Source: Bacteroides rodentium JCM 16496
Lineage (GTDB): Bacteria > Bacteroidota > Bacteroidia > Bacteroidales > Bacteroidaceae
Direction: 5' to 3'
Length of the DNA stretch: 64,000 nt
NCBI RefSeq assembly: GCF_000614125.1
Contig: NZ_BAKJ01000007.1
Location: 90,131-154,130, forward strand
This document shows, one piece after another, positions 18,645 to 27,930 of the stretch. The translations under genes and the position numbers were made by a program. How positions within the stretch are numbered: position 1 is the first letter of the stretch; each line of letters begins with the position of its first letter. The notes below the pieces were generated by a model. That model did not search any database. It saw only the letters and a program-made list of their open reading frames with translations, and had not been told where the DNA came from.

Positions 18645-18683
18645 TGAAAAATCTGCGTTAATCTGTGTAATCTGTGGTGAAAA
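18645..18683. repeat. CACAGATTA family repeat (copy 2, half only)
   Basis: AAAATCTGCGTTAATCTGTG followed by TAATCTGTGGTG: the right half of the palindromic repeat at 3809-3930 without a matching left half. Confidence 0.5.
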
Positions 18684-18827
18684 CCTTGCAAAGATAATTC
18701 AAACGTTTTTAAATTAGCACTATCTTTGCTGAAAAAGCGAATATAGGCTGCACCTCAACATAACTTTTTCATGCAAGCATGAAAGTTCTGTATTCGGTTT
18801 GCACTATATTTGCACACAAAAAAGACC

Positions 18828-19579
18828 GTGCAACGATATTTTATATACCTGGCTTATGATGGCACCGCTTATCATGCTGGCAAATCCAGCCGAATGGAGC
18901 GAGTGTGCAGGAGTGTTTGATGAAGGCGCTGAGTACCTTGCTGCGTCGCGAGGTGGAAGTCGTGGGAGCGGGGCGTACCGATGCCGGGGTGCATGCCTCA
19001 CTGATGGTAGCTCACTTTGACAGTGATTCTCCTCTGGACACTGTTTTTATGACGGATAAGCTGAATCGTCTGCTTCCTCCCGATATTTCTGTATACCGTC
19101 TGCGCGCCGTGAAGTCCGATGCACATGCCCGTTTTGATGCTACGGCGCGGATGTATAAGTATTATGTCACTACCGCCAAGTCTCCTTTCAACCGCCAATA
19201 TCGCTGCCGTCTGTTCCAAACACCGGACTTTGAACGGATGAATGAGGCTGCCCAAACCTTGTTTGACTATACGGACTTTACCAGCTTCAGCAAACTCCAT
19301 ACCGATGTTAAAACCAATAATTGCAAGATTATGCATGCCGCCTGGACTCGGGTAGACGATGTGACCTGGGTTTTCACCATCCAGGCCGACCGGTTCCTGC
19401 GCAACATGGTACGTGCCATTGTCGGCACTCTGCTCGAAGTGGGTCGCGGAAAACTTTCTGTTGAAGGTTTCCGACGCGTCATCGAACAGAAGGACCGTTG
19501 CCAGGCAGGAACTTCCGTTCCCGGAAATGCATTGTTTCTGGTGGATGTAGCCTATCCGGAAACTACTTTTTTAGAATAA
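18828..19579 (+). pseudogene. truA: tRNA pseudouridine(38-40) synthase, frame broken at 18876
   Basis: Makes pseudouridine at positions 38-40 of the tRNA anticodon stem. A GTG start at 18828 reads [16 protein letters not shown], after which one base is missing: CATGCTGG should be CATGGCTGG to continue [12 protein letters not shown]. The catalytic Asp lies in [11 protein letters not shown]. The repaired protein has 250 residues, the normal TruA length. A TATATTTG -7 box lies at 18805-18812. Because this is a widely conserved housekeeping gene, error in the sequence is more likely than loss. Confidence 0.85.
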
Positions 19580-19651
19580 ACAGAGGGATGCACTACAAAA
19601 ACGTACCCCCCCCTCCCTTTAATTTTTAATTCTTAATTTTTAATTAACTCT

Positions 19652-20550
19652 ATGTGGTTATTGCTTGCTTTCCTCTCTGCTGCTTTACTGGGATTTTACG
19701 ATGTCTTCAAGAAGAAGTCGCTTCGTGATAATGCCGTACTGCCGGTACTTTTCCTGAACACGCTGTTCTCGAGCCTGATATTTCTTCCTTTCATTCTGGT
19801 ATCTGCCTTTGCGCCGTCGGTGTTGGGAGGTACGATGTTTGATGTTCCCGTGGTGGGGTGGAGGTGCATAAGTTTATTGTTGTCAAGTCGTTTATCGTGC
19901 TCTCTTCCTGGATATTCGGTTATTTCGGGATGAAGCATCTGCCGCTGACCATCGTGGGACCGATTAATGCGACGCGCCCCGTAATGGTGCTTGTAGGTGC
20001 CATGCTTGTGTTTGGCGAACGCTTGAACCTTTATCAATGGATTGGCGTGCTGCTTGCCATAGTGTCCTTCTTCATGCTGAGTCGTTCGGGCAAGAAAGAG
20101 GGAATCGACTTCAAGCATAACAAATGGATTCTTTTCATCGTGCTGGCTGCCGTTGCCGGAGCTGTCAGTGGGCTGTATGACAAATATCTGATGAAGCAGC
20201 TCAACCCGATGTTAGTGCAGTCGTGGTATAATGTCTACCAAGTCTTTATCATGTGTCCCATTATCCTGCTGTTGTGGTACCCCAAGCGAAAAGAAAGTAC
20301 CCCGTTTCGTTGGGACTGGACCATTATCTGTATCTCCATTTTCCTTTGTGCGGCAGACTTTGTCTATTTTTATGCCCTGAGCTATGAGGACTCCATGATT
20401 TCCATCGTTTCGATGGTGCGTCGTGGCAGCGTTGTAGTTTCCTTCCTTTTCGGTGCGCTTTTCTTCCGTGAAAAGAATTTAAAAAGCAAGGCTGTCGACC
20501 TCATTTTGGTGTTGATTGGAATGTTCTTCTTGTACTTAGGAAGTCGCTGA
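19652..20550 (+). pseudogene. EamA/DMT family transporter, frame broken at 19860
   Basis: Ten-helix drug/metabolite transporter of the inner membrane. The N-terminal part (MWLLLAFLSAALLGFYDVFKKKSL) and the larger C-terminal part are in adjacent frames. One more G in TGGAGG at 19860-19861 restores VVGWEVHKFIVVKSF and gives 299 residues, the family length. Two EamA repeats are recognisable (GPINATRPVMVLVGAMLVFGE and the final SIVSMVRRGSVVVSFLFGALFFRE). The substrate is unknown. Confidence 0.82.
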
Positions 20551-20667
20551 GATGTACATTGATTATTTGCAGTTCTATTCGGCTGAGAAAGCAGAGAGAA
20601 TAATTGGAGTGTGTAATAATGCAATGAATTAGTTGTATAATTGTGCAACATATCGTATCTTTGTAAC

Positions 20668-20994
20668 ATGAGACGTAAGATAAGAACGTACGGTGGATAT
20701 TTTGAAGCATTTATGGCTACCTTAACAGAGAAGGAGCAGGAAAAAGTGCAATACGGTTTACTCCTTCTGAAAACCCAGGATAGGTTACCTAAAAAGTTTG
20801 TAAAATTAATCAGAGATGGGCTGTACGAGTTGAGGACTGAATACAATAGCAATATTTACCGGGTATTCTTTATCTTTGACGATGGAGCAATAGTTGTTTT
20901 ATTCAATGGGTTTCAAAAGAAAACCCAAAAGACACCATCGGCTGAAATAGAAAAGGCATTAAAAATAAAGGAGGCATATTATGGAGACAAATAA
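20668..20994 (+). CDS. RelE/HigB-type toxin (Gp49-like)
   Basis: 108-residue protein of the phage-derived Gp49/HigB-like family, taken from the Met at 20668 (MRRKIRTYGGYFEAFM); the frame begins nine codons earlier. LPKKFVKLIRDGLYELR (about 43-59) and YRVFFIFDDGAIVVLFNGFQKK (about 66-87) are the standard core of these mRNA-cleaving toxins. The gene overlaps the antitoxin gene by 14 bp. Toxin first is the usual HigBA order. Confidence 0.82.
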   Translation: MRRKIRTYGGYFEAFMATLTEKEQEKVQYGLLLLKTQDRLPKKFVKLIRDGLYELRTEYNSNIYRVFFIFDDGAIVVLFNGFQKKTQKTPSAEIEKALKIKEAYYGDK

Positions 20995-21283
20995 TCATCA
21001 GATTGTAGATTACGATATGGTATTGGATGCTAAATTCGGAAAAGAAGGAACACCCGAGCGTACGAAAGCGGAAGATGATGCTTATGCTTTTTATGCAAGT
21101 CAGATACTTCTTGATGCAAGGAAAGAAGCAAAGGTGACTCAGGCCGAACTGGCCAGTCGTATTGGCGTGAATAAATCGTATATTTCAAGAATTGAGAAAG
21201 GTATTACTGTCCCGAGCGTAGCTACGTTTTATAGAATTGTAAATGCTTTGGGGCTGACGGTGAATCTGACCCGTGCTGTGTGA
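20981..21283 (+). CDS. XRE-family antitoxin
   Basis: 100-residue helix-turn-helix protein, antitoxin of the preceding RelE/HigB-type toxin. The HTH spans about 50-95: VTQAELASRIGVNKSYISRIEKG with VPSVATFYRIVNALG. Such antitoxins bind their own promoter and repress the pair. The N-terminal 45 residues (DAKFGKEGTPERTKAEDDAYAFY) are the part expected to contact the toxin. Confidence 0.85.
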   Translation: METNNHQIVDYDMVLDAKFGKEGTPERTKAEDDAYAFYASQILLDARKEAKVTQAELASRIGVNKSYISRIEKGITVPSVATFYRIVNALGLTVNLTRAV

Positions 21284-21335
21284 TGAGTGAGGCAATGTTG
21301 CTGATTTCTTTTATATTTAGATAAACAAGTGATAT

Positions 21336-21806
21336 ATGGCAGAAGACCTATATATAAATGCTGGTAGCAAGACAGAGAAATATCGCGCTTTGCTTCCTCA
21401 ACTGAAAAATCTGCTGGCAGGTGAAGATGACTTGATAGCCAATCTGGCGAATGCTTCGGCGGCGCTGAAAGAGACTTTCCATTTCTTCTGGGTAGGCTTC
21501 TACTTGGTGAAAGGTGAAGAATTGGTGTTAGGACCTTTCCAGGGACCGATAGCTTGTACGCGCATCAGGAAAGGCCGCGGTGTTTGCGGCACGGCATGGG
21601 ATAGAGCCGAGACGTTGGTTGTGCCCGATGTGGATGCATTTCCCGGACATATAGCCTGCAGCTCGCTGTCGCGTTCGGAGATCGTGGTTCCGCTGAAGCG
21701 TGAGGATGGTGAAGTGTGGGGAGTATTGGATATTGACAGTGACGATTTGGGTAGTTTTGATGAAACAGATGCCCGTTTCCTTGAAGAAATGATTAAAATG
21801 TTATGA
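21336..21806 (+). CDS. msrC: Free methionine-(R)-sulfoxide reductase (GAF domain)
   Basis: Reduces free methionine R-sulfoxide, part of oxidative-damage repair. The 156-residue GAF protein has the fRMsr features: HFFWVGFYLV (about 48-57), the Cys residues in IACTRIRKGRGVCG (about 72-85) and HIACSS (about 104-109), and GVLDIDSDDL (about 128-137). The stop overlaps the start of the next gene by 4 bp (ATGA-type junction), indicating coupling. Confidence 0.9.
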   Translation: MAEDLYINAGSKTEKYRALLPQLKNLLAGEDDLIANLANASAALKETFHFFWVGFYLVKGEELVLGPFQGPIACTRIRKGRGVCGTAWDRAETLVVPDVDAFPGHIACSSLSRSEIVVPLKREDGEVWGVLDIDSDDLGSFDETDARFLEEMIKML

Positions 21807-22462
21807 TAAGAAAATTGAGTGCTTTTTTGATTTTGGCTTTCATCGGATGGGGGTATTTGCAGGCCCAGGAAGCCAAGGCGTGTTTTAAGAATATGCCGGA
21901 TTCTATATGTCCGTTGCTTAGCGCCGTGAACCGTGCGGATTTTATAGACTTTCTGGAAAGTAAGATGAAAGCTGAGGTGACCAACAGCTTTGGTGGTAAA
22001 TCGGAAATGACGGAACTTTCTCCAGACTATATACATGTGAAGATGACGCCCCAGAGTTCATGGCAGATGAAGCTCTTGCCTACTAACGACAGTACGAAGG
22101 TGATTTGTGTGGTTGCTACGGTTTGTGCTCCGGCTTGCGACAGCCATGTCAAGTTCTATACGACAGACTGGAAGGAGCTGGTTGCTTCGTCCTACCTGCC
22201 GGCATTGCCCGTCCTGGACGATTTTATCGCTGAGGCTGCGGATACGGTGGATGTCTATGAGTATCAGGATGCCCGTCGTCAGGCCGACATGCTGCTGATG
22301 AAAGCGGACCTGTCTGCGAAGGACACCACGTTGGCATTCACTTTTACCACGACCGATTATATGGGTAAAGAAGCGGCGGAAAAACTAAAACCGTTTGTCC
22401 GCCGTCCTATTGTTTATACTTGGATTCAAGGGAAGTTCGAGAAATCCTCTACTTCACTTTGA
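21803..22462 (+). CDS. DUF3256 family secreted protein
   Basis: Bacteroidales protein of 219 residues with a signal peptide (KLSAFLILAFIGWGYLQAQ). The body contains CFKNMPDSICPLLSAVNRADFIDF, typical of DUF3256, and MTPQSSWQMKLLP. The function is unknown. It is translationally coupled to the methionine sulfoxide reductase and converges on the YitT gene with a 14-bp overlap of the ends. Confidence 0.8.
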   Translation: MIRKLSAFLILAFIGWGYLQAQEAKACFKNMPDSICPLLSAVNRADFIDFLESKMKAEVTNSFGGKSEMTELSPDYIHVKMTPQSSWQMKLLPTNDSTKVICVVATVCAPACDSHVKFYTTDWKELVASSYLPALPVLDDFIAEAADTVDVYEYQDARRQADMLLMKADLSAKDTTLAFTFTTTDYMGKEAAEKLKPFVRRPIVYTWIQGKFEKSSTSL

Positions 22463-23339
22463 TTTTGTCGAATCCCTCTCCATAGACTCCGATGACTGCA
22501 CTTTGTGATACAAAGGCATTGGGGTCTATGTCTTTTATGAGCCGGAAAATGATGGTGGACTCCCGCTTCTTGGCCAGCACGAACAGCATTTTTATCTCTT
22601 TTCCCGTATAGAAGCCCGAGGCGTTGATGACCGTTGCACCTCTGTGGGGATATACCTGGATGTGCTTGGCTATCTCCTCATATTTATCGCTGATAATAAA
22701 GAATTGTACGGACTGGCGGGCACTGTTCACCACTTGGTCGAGCACGAAGCTGCATATGTATAGAGTAACGTAGCCATACACCACCTTTTCCCAATCTTTC
22801 AGAACAAAGTAACTGGACGAGATGATGATAAGGTCACATATCAACATGACTCTGCCCAGCGTGATGTCACGGTATTTGTTGATTACGGCGGCAATGATGT
22901 CCGTGCCGCCAGTACTGCCGTTGTTGGAAAAGGCGATGCCGATGCCGCTACCGCAGAAGGAGGCACCGATGACACAAGCCATGAAGGGCTGGTCGTGCAG
23001 GAGGACAACACCCTCGGTCAGTTTCTGGATAATGGAAAGGAAAAAGGTCAGGGTGAATACGGCAAAGATTGTCTTTACGCTGAACTTCCATCCCAATATG
23101 CGCAGTGCAAGCAGTAGAAGCATGAAGTTGATGGCGAAGTACGTATATTGGACGGGAAATCCAGTGGCAAAATATACGATGGATGCAATGCCCGGTACGC
23201 CACCGGTAGTAATATCGTTGGGAAGCAGGAAGACTGTCCAGCCGATACCATATAAGACCATACCCAGGGCAATCATCAGATAATCCCGCAGTTCGCGCAT
23301 GGTGTTCTGTCGGGAGGGAACATTTACTATTGTTTTCAT
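22449..23339 (-). CDS. YitT family membrane protein (DUF161 + DUF2179)
   Basis: Integral membrane protein of 296 residues from the Met at 23339 (MKTIVNVPSRQNTMREL). Five or six helices cover about 15-190, including the family segment FSNNGSTGGTDIIAAVINKY, and the soluble DUF2179 domain closes it (YPHRGATVINASGFYTGKE, then DPNAFVSQSAVIGVYGEGF). The frame is open far upstream of this Met, but those residues lack family similarity. Transport is suspected and not established. A -7-like CAAAGATA box (minus sense TATCTTTG) lies at 23372-23379. Confidence 0.88.
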   Translation of the reverse strand: MKTIVNVPSRQNTMRELRDYLMIALGMVLYGIGWTVFLLPNDITTGGVPGIASIVYFATGFPVQYTYFAINFMLLLLALRILGWKFSVKTIFAVFTLTFFLSIIQKLTEGVVLLHDQPFMACVIGASFCGSGIGIAFSNNGSTGGTDIIAAVINKYRDITLGRVMLICDLIIISSSYFVLKDWEKVVYGYVTLYICSFVLDQVVNSARQSVQFFIISDKYEEIAKHIQVYPHRGATVINASGFYTGKEIKMLFVLAKKRESTIIFRLIKDIDPNAFVSQSAVIGVYGEGFDKIKVK

Positions 23340-23471
23340 TATAATTTTATGTGGTTGTGAAAATGCGGGGACAAAGATACTGCTTATTTGGGATATAATG
23401 TTGAAAAAAAAATGCAGATTTTTGCAACCAAACTTCATCTTTCTGCGTCTAATAAATAAAAAGAGGAGATT

Positions 23472-23837
23472 ATGAATATGAAAATGAATTTTTCCATGGA
23501 CGAGATTCGTCTTAAAGTAGAAGAGTATATAAAGAAAGGTGGTCGGGCAGCCGGTCGTCCTGTACTGACGGCTTATTATGTGATGACTGCAGATTCTACT
23601 CCGGAGAGTGAAAAGACAAATATCATGATTGCTTTGGTGGCAATTGTATTCCCTACCAGTATAGAAGACCTTTTGGGACAAGTCTTTATGGTAGGGAAGG
23701 GGTTTGCTGCGGTTTATGCTTATAAGAAAGTGAGGAAATATATCACTCCACAGATAAAGGACAAGGTTGAAGCTAAATTGGATGAGTGGTTCCATGAGAA
23801 TGTGACGGAGGTGGTGGAGCCACTTTATCTGGAATGA
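23472..23837 (+). CDS. Small protein resembling DUF1232/YkvA
   Basis: 121 residues. A charged N-terminal helix is followed by PVLTAYYVMTADSTPESEK and the hydrophobic IMIALVAIVFPTSIEDLLGQ (about 54-73), which follows the pattern of the YkvA core, although the usual Pro-Ile-Asp-Leu-Ile-Pro-Asp motif is degraded to FPTSIEDL. A charged C-terminal helix ends the protein. A strong AGGAG ribosome-binding site precedes the start. Function unknown. Confidence 0.7.
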   Translation: MNMKMNFSMDEIRLKVEEYIKKGGRAAGRPVLTAYYVMTADSTPESEKTNIMIALVAIVFPTSIEDLLGQVFMVGKGFAAVYAYKKVRKYITPQIKDKVEAKLDEWFHENVTEVVEPLYLE

Positions 23838-23842
23838 TAATG

Positions 23843-23922
23843 CACCACTGACTACACAGATTTGCACAGATAAAAATCCTTGAGATAAATTAATCTGTGC
23901 AAATCTGTGTAATCAGTGGTGG
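23843..23922. repeat. CACAGATTA family repeat (copy 3)
   Basis: Near-perfect palindrome: CACCACTGACTACACAGATT and AATCTGTGTAATCAGTGGTG, with inner TTGCACAGAT/ATCTGTGCAA. It lies between convergent genes and may also act as a terminator. Confidence 0.75.
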
Positions 23923-23927
23923 CCCCT

Positions 23928-25082
23928 TTACCGTTTCTTGCTCAAGAAGCGTTTGGCCAGATATTTCCGTACCGGTTCATCATAGAATTTCAGGCATAGA
24001 TAAGCCAATAATATGTTCCATGCGTAAACACACAAGGCAACCTGCCAAGTCTGCTCCAACGTGAAGAGCTGGTTTTTGATGAGCCATGCATAGAACAAGT
24101 ACATGAATGGATAATGTATCACATAGATTGGATAGGATATATCTCCCAGGAATTTGCATATCCGGGTCGATTTCTTATCTGTTGTGGTACCGGAAGCTCC
24201 TAACCAGACGAGAACCGGAAAAGCGATGATTACACAGAACGCTTCATAAATGCCATTTGTACAGACCGGTGCTGCACCTTCCAGGTAGGGCACTGAAAAC
24301 AAGGCAACCAATGCAATGGTACATATCCAGAAAGCACCTTTCACCTTGATAGGCTTGAAGTTGCGCGACAAAAGCATGCCCATGGAGAAAGGAAAAAGCA
24401 TCCTCAGCAATCCACCGCCAAAGTTTATTCCGTCCAGTGTCCAGCCTACTCCCATATTTCCGTATCCGGAGATGTCGAAAATGGCGAATGATGCCAATGC
24501 CACTCCCAGCAATATTGTCAGTACGGCGAGGGCTTTGTTTGATAAGCGGCGGATAAACAAGGCATAAAGGATGTTGCCTATATATTCAAAGAACAAGGAC
24601 CAGCATGGACCATTCAAAGGAAACATTTCGCCATTACCACGGACTTCATAACCTGCACCTGGCATTGCGGGAATAAAGAATATAGTGCAAAGAAGGGACA
24701 GCATAATCATGGAGAGGGCAATATGTGTTCCGTCCCATTGTACGCATCCTTGAAGACAGAAGGTAATGGCACCCAGGACGGCTCCCATAATGACCATCGG
24801 ATGGAGACGTATCAAGCGCCGTTTAAAGAAGTTTTTCATTGTGAGGCTCCTGCCCCAACGGTCGTCATAAGCATACCCGATAACGAATCCCGATAGTATA
24901 AAGAAGAAATCTACAGCTAAATAGCCGTGGTTGAAGGTTTCGATAATGCCACCACCGGCAAAAGCATAGCCTTCGAATATATGATACCATATAACCATCA
25001 AGGCTGCTACGCCACGGAGCCCGTCGAGAAGGTCATAATGTGCTTTGGTGTCTGAAAAGGCAGAAGATGAAATGTGCGACAT
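23928..25082 (-). CDS. Acyltransferase family 3 (OafA/YrhL-like) membrane protein
   Basis: Integral membrane O-acyltransferase, 384 residues from the Met at 25082 (MSHISSSAFSDTKAHYDLL). The family opening LLDGLRGVAALMVIWYHIFE contains the conserved Arg and His, and AVDFFFILSGFVIGYAYDDRW follows. About ten membrane helices. Such enzymes acetylate surface sugars. The frame extends 54 codons upstream into a promoter region with TATCTTTG, so the later start is better. The Crp-like regulator upstream is on the same strand. Confidence 0.88.
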   Translation of the reverse strand: MSHISSSAFSDTKAHYDLLDGLRGVAALMVIWYHIFEGYAFAGGGIIETFNHGYLAVDFFFILSGFVIGYAYDDRWGRSLTMKNFFKRRLIRLHPMVIMGAVLGAITFCLQGCVQWDGTHIALSMIMLSLLCTIFFIPAMPGAGYEVRGNGEMFPLNGPCWSLFFEYIGNILYALFIRRLSNKALAVLTILLGVALASFAIFDISGYGNMGVGWTLDGINFGGGLLRMLFPFSMGMLLSRNFKPIKVKGAFWICTIALVALFSVPYLEGAAPVCTNGIYEAFCVIIAFPVLVWLGASGTTTDKKSTRICKFLGDISYPIYVIHYPFMYLFYAWLIKNQLFTLEQTWQVALCVYAWNILLAYLCLKFYDEPVRKYLAKRFLSKKR

Positions 25083-25182
25083 CTGTTTTTTTTCTGTTGT
25101 TTGGTTAATGTTTTCGGATGTCAAAGATACGCCATGCGAAGCGAAGTTCTTTTGCTTAAAAGCAAAAAAGAACGGCAATCTT

Positions 25183-25746
25183 CTATTTTTTTGCGCGTAC
25201 CCGGCTGAGAGTATAGATGGAAATACCCAGGAAGGCTGCCACATATTTTAGCTTCACCCGATTTATCAGTCCGGGGTAACGGCGGTTGAATTGTTCATAC
25301 CGCTCTTTGGGAGGCAGTTGGAGTCTTTCCACAAACATATGACTGAGCTCCTTGTTTACGTTCTGATGCAGTATTCTCCCCCAGTTGGCTATATCAATAT
25401 ATGTTTCGTAGAGAGCATTTAACTCGTCTATGTGGATGACGTAGATTTTGCAGTCCGAAAGAGTTTCAATGCTTTCTACTGACGGCTGCTGATAGTACAG
25501 TGAATCCATTCCGAAGGTTACGTCACCTTCCTGGCTGAACCAAGTGGTGGTGTCTTGTCCGTCGTGATGAAATACGGAACGGGTGACCCCTTCCTCAATG
25601 AAATAAACCAAACGGTCTGTTACTCCCGCTTGTACTATATAAGTTCCTTTAGGGTAGTGTCTTACCTGCATATTCATCAGCAATGCCTGAAGTGCTTCTT
25701 CGGAAACCGGATAAATCTGCCTGATTTTATGAATGATGTTGTTCAT
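25183..25746 (-). CDS. Crp/Fnr-type cyclic nucleotide-binding regulator
   Basis: 187 residues with an effector-binding beta roll (about 25-115; HYPKGTYIVQAGVTDRLVYFIEEG) and a C-terminal helix region ending LKYVAAFLGISIYTLSRVRAKK, the recognition helix of the HTH. Fnr-type Fe-S Cys residues are absent, so an oxygen-sensing cluster is not expected. It lies 100 bp upstream of the acyltransferase on the same strand and may control it, an inference from position only. Confidence 0.85.
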   Translation of the reverse strand: MNNIIHKIRQIYPVSEEALQALLMNMQVRHYPKGTYIVQAGVTDRLVYFIEEGVTRSVFHHDGQDTTTWFSQEGDVTFGMDSLYYQQPSVESIETLSDCKIYVIHIDELNALYETYIDIANWGRILHQNVNKELSHMFVERLQLPPKERYEQFNRRYPGLINRVKLKYVAAFLGISIYTLSRVRAKK

Positions 25747-25920
25747 TGGAGGAGAACTTTTTATTCGTTTACAAACTTACATAATTTTATTAACTAAAAC
25801 TGAACTTTGATATACAAATGTGTGCGTTGCCTTATAAGCGTTTATGGGTATAATGGAATTTTTCTTGTAAAAGAGATGTTTGTTCTTTGAATTCCGTATC
25901 TTTGTAGAAAACAGTAGCGT

Positions 25921-26217
25921 ATGAATAAAATATTGGTAACATTATTGGCTCTAATCGGAGGCAGCTGCATTTCATTCGCACAGATGGGGACTGGAAGAGT
26001 CTCCGATACAGCTGAGGATACATTGAGAATAGAAAATGAAATTGTCGCTGTTGATACCGGATTTTACCAGTCAATAGTCCGCTATGATACGGTGCGCTAT
26101 AATTTGAAAATGCAGAGTGTTTACAAAAAGGCTTTTCAACTAAAGAATGATGTTTTTGTGGAAAAGATGAAAGAACCGTGGTTAGATGATATTCTCAGAA
26201 ATATCTTGTTTAAATAA
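25921..26217 (+). CDS. Small secreted protein of unknown function
   Basis: 98 residues with a signal peptide (MNKILVTLLALIGGSCISFAQ; a Cys at 16 could alternatively be a lipobox). The mature part is short, charged and Tyr rich (FYQSIVRYDTVRYNLKMQ). I do not recognise the family. A TATCTTTG -7 box lies at 25897-25904, 16 bp before the start, which supports real expression. Confidence 0.6.
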   Translation: MNKILVTLLALIGGSCISFAQMGTGRVSDTAEDTLRIENEIVAVDTGFYQSIVRYDTVRYNLKMQSVYKKAFQLKNDVFVEKMKEPWLDDILRNILFK

Positions 26218-26352
26218 CCATGAATTCGTGCTTTGCGCCATTCGGTTGACTTCCTGGTTTACTCGGTTAAACTGTTCGCTTCAAAAGCCCCAAACAGACA
26301 GTAAAAACGTAAAATAAGGTTTTAATTCATGGCGTAAATATAGGTTATGATA

Positions 26353-26384
26353 AAAAGGACACCTGACTGAATAGATGTCCTTTT
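26353..26384. terminator. Hairpin after the small secreted protein gene
   Basis: AAAAGGACA pairs with TGTCCTTTT across a 14-base loop. It is the only structure seen in the 250-bp gap 26218-26467. Confidence 0.6.
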
Positions 26385-26467
26385 CTAAAGTTTAAATCAC
26401 TTCATTACCATGTTGCGACTGAAGGATTAGTAGCCATATAGCTGCAAGATTGTCGATATGCCATAAG

Positions 26468-26887
26468 TTACCTCTTAAAAAAGCTTTTAGGCATATTGTC
26501 AATCACGGTCAAGTCGCTGTCTGCAAATCCGATGGTTATATGGGTTATTTTCCAAAGTTTTAATGTCGGGTGGTCTTGCACCAATTCCTCAATACACCGT
26601 TTTATTTCGGCAAGCACTTCATTCCACGCTTTATTTTCCGGAATATCCAACATGGGGCAGATACGATGAACTGGTATCCAGTCTTCATTGCAAGCCCAAT
26701 CATCGTTCTGGGCATCATAGCTCTTGGAACCGATTAAATCCATTGTACTATAAGGTTCATATAGCCCGAAGTTCAGAGCTATAATGTTTTCGGGAAGATT
26801 GTTTTCATTTTCAATAGTCAGCAACCATTGTTCAATGATGTCTTTATTCGTTTTCTTCTTGCGAAAAATTGAAAATAAGTTTTTCAT
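26468..26887 (-). CDS. Hypothetical soluble protein
   Basis: 139 residues from the Met at 26887 (MKNLFSIFRKKKTNKDII); the frame runs 28 codons further up into the neighbouring gene. It is acidic and Trp rich, without signal peptide or membrane segment: NIIALNFGLYEPYSTMDLIG, WIPVHRICPMLDIP, LKLWKITHITIGFADSDL. The style resembles immunity or SMI1-like proteins, but no specific match is claimed. No toxin gene is seen next to it. Confidence 0.6.
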   Translation of the reverse strand: MKNLFSIFRKKKTNKDIIEQWLLTIENENNLPENIIALNFGLYEPYSTMDLIGSKSYDAQNDDWACNEDWIPVHRICPMLDIPENKAWNEVLAEIKRCIEELVQDHPTLKLWKITHITIGFADSDLTVIDNMPKSFFKR

Positions 26888-26939
26888 ATCGTTAGTCTGA
26901 GCTGATAGATACTGGATTCTGACGGTGCAAACTCCGGTT

Positions 26940-27512
26940 CTATCTGGATTCCCCCATAAAATTATAGACAAGTTGCGAAAATTCAGGAGACTTCTCGTTG
27001 CCTATCCACAATGCAGTTGGTGAAATATTGAACAGCATGGATTGGGATTGTTCATAAACGTCTACGTCGCCTCCATAAATCTGAGAAAACTCTATTCGGA
27101 CAGACTGTGGGGCACCGTACCCTCCCCAAATGATTGCTTCCTTAGGATGTAAAACAAAGTGTATGTGACCTTGGTCCATCTGATAAAATTCATACCCAGC
27201 CTTTACTTCAACCTGATTGATTTCCCTTAAGTGCCGTGAAAGATTTTCATCTGTAATCATTTCCGCGACAGGCAATAAGGACATTTGGAATATTAAAGAA
27301 TCTTTTGACTTGACTACTTCATCGGGAAAGGTGGCTAAGTTCTTGCCTTGATAATATGAAACCTCCACCGTGCCATTGTACGTGCCTTTCATATCGAAAA
27401 GTGCTTGTTGGATTTCGGCGGATGAGAATTTGTCATCATCGTTGTTGCATCCGATGAATCCTGCCACACAAAAGAATAGTGCTACTATTCTGCATAGTCC
27501 TTTTGTTGTCAT
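26940..27512 (-). CDS. DUF4840-type lipoprotein
   Basis: 190-residue Bacteroidales envelope lipoprotein. The lipobox is FIGCNN (Cys at about 22), followed by DDDKFSSAEIQ, the acidic region that often directs surface export in this phylum. The rest reads as one beta-rich domain (GTYNGTVEVSYYQGKN, GYEFYQMDQGHIHFVLHPKE). Function unknown. Confidence 0.72.
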   Translation of the reverse strand: MTTKGLCRIVALFFCVAGFIGCNNDDDKFSSAEIQQALFDMKGTYNGTVEVSYYQGKNLATFPDEVVKSKDSLIFQMSLLPVAEMITDENLSRHLREINQVEVKAGYEFYQMDQGHIHFVLHPKEAIIWGGYGAPQSVRIEFSQIYGGDVDVYEQSQSMLFNISPTALWIGNEKSPEFSQLVYNFMGESR

Positions 27513-27604
27513 ATCAGATAAATTAGTGGTTTTTGTGGGGTAAATGTATGTGTTTCATTACGTATTTGCAAGCCTGTGGTTATTTTTCTGCATAAAAAAG
27601 AGGG

Positions 27605-27683
27605 TGTATCAAAATTCACCACAGATTAACACAGAATGAACTTAACCTACAGATAATCAAAGATGATTATCTGTGGATGCACC
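27605..27683. repeat. CACAGATTA family repeat (copy 4)
   Basis: Begins GTATCAAAATTCACCACAG like copy 1 and shares its inner ACAGAATGAACTTAA segment, but the right arm is cut short at ATCTGTGGATGCACC. It lies in the 418-bp gap 27513-27930, which otherwise holds only the short 10-bp repeat below. Confidence 0.7.
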
Positions 27684-27750
27684 TTATCGGCTGTGTTCCT
27701 CTCTTTTTGCGTTTGATGAAGTTTTAGTATTTGTTTGAAGCCTCATCGAT

Positions 27751-27800
27751 AACTAACCTAAACTAACCCGAACTAACCAAAACGGAACAAAACAACCTAC
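27751..27800. repeat. 10-bp tandem repeat
   Basis: AACTAACCTA, AACTAACCCG, AACTAACCAA, then degenerate AACGGAACAA and AACAACCTAC, upstream of nothing obvious and downstream of the HigA gene end. Confidence 0.55.
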
Positions 27801-27930
27801 TTTAATTTACCCCTATTCCACACCTCCAAGTACGGAGAGATAACGCCGTAGGGATGCAATTTTAGCCCACACAACAACCTTTTGAAACTCTGTGGGCATT
27901 CTCCGTGTGCGAGGCTTTCAGTGTCTTAAG

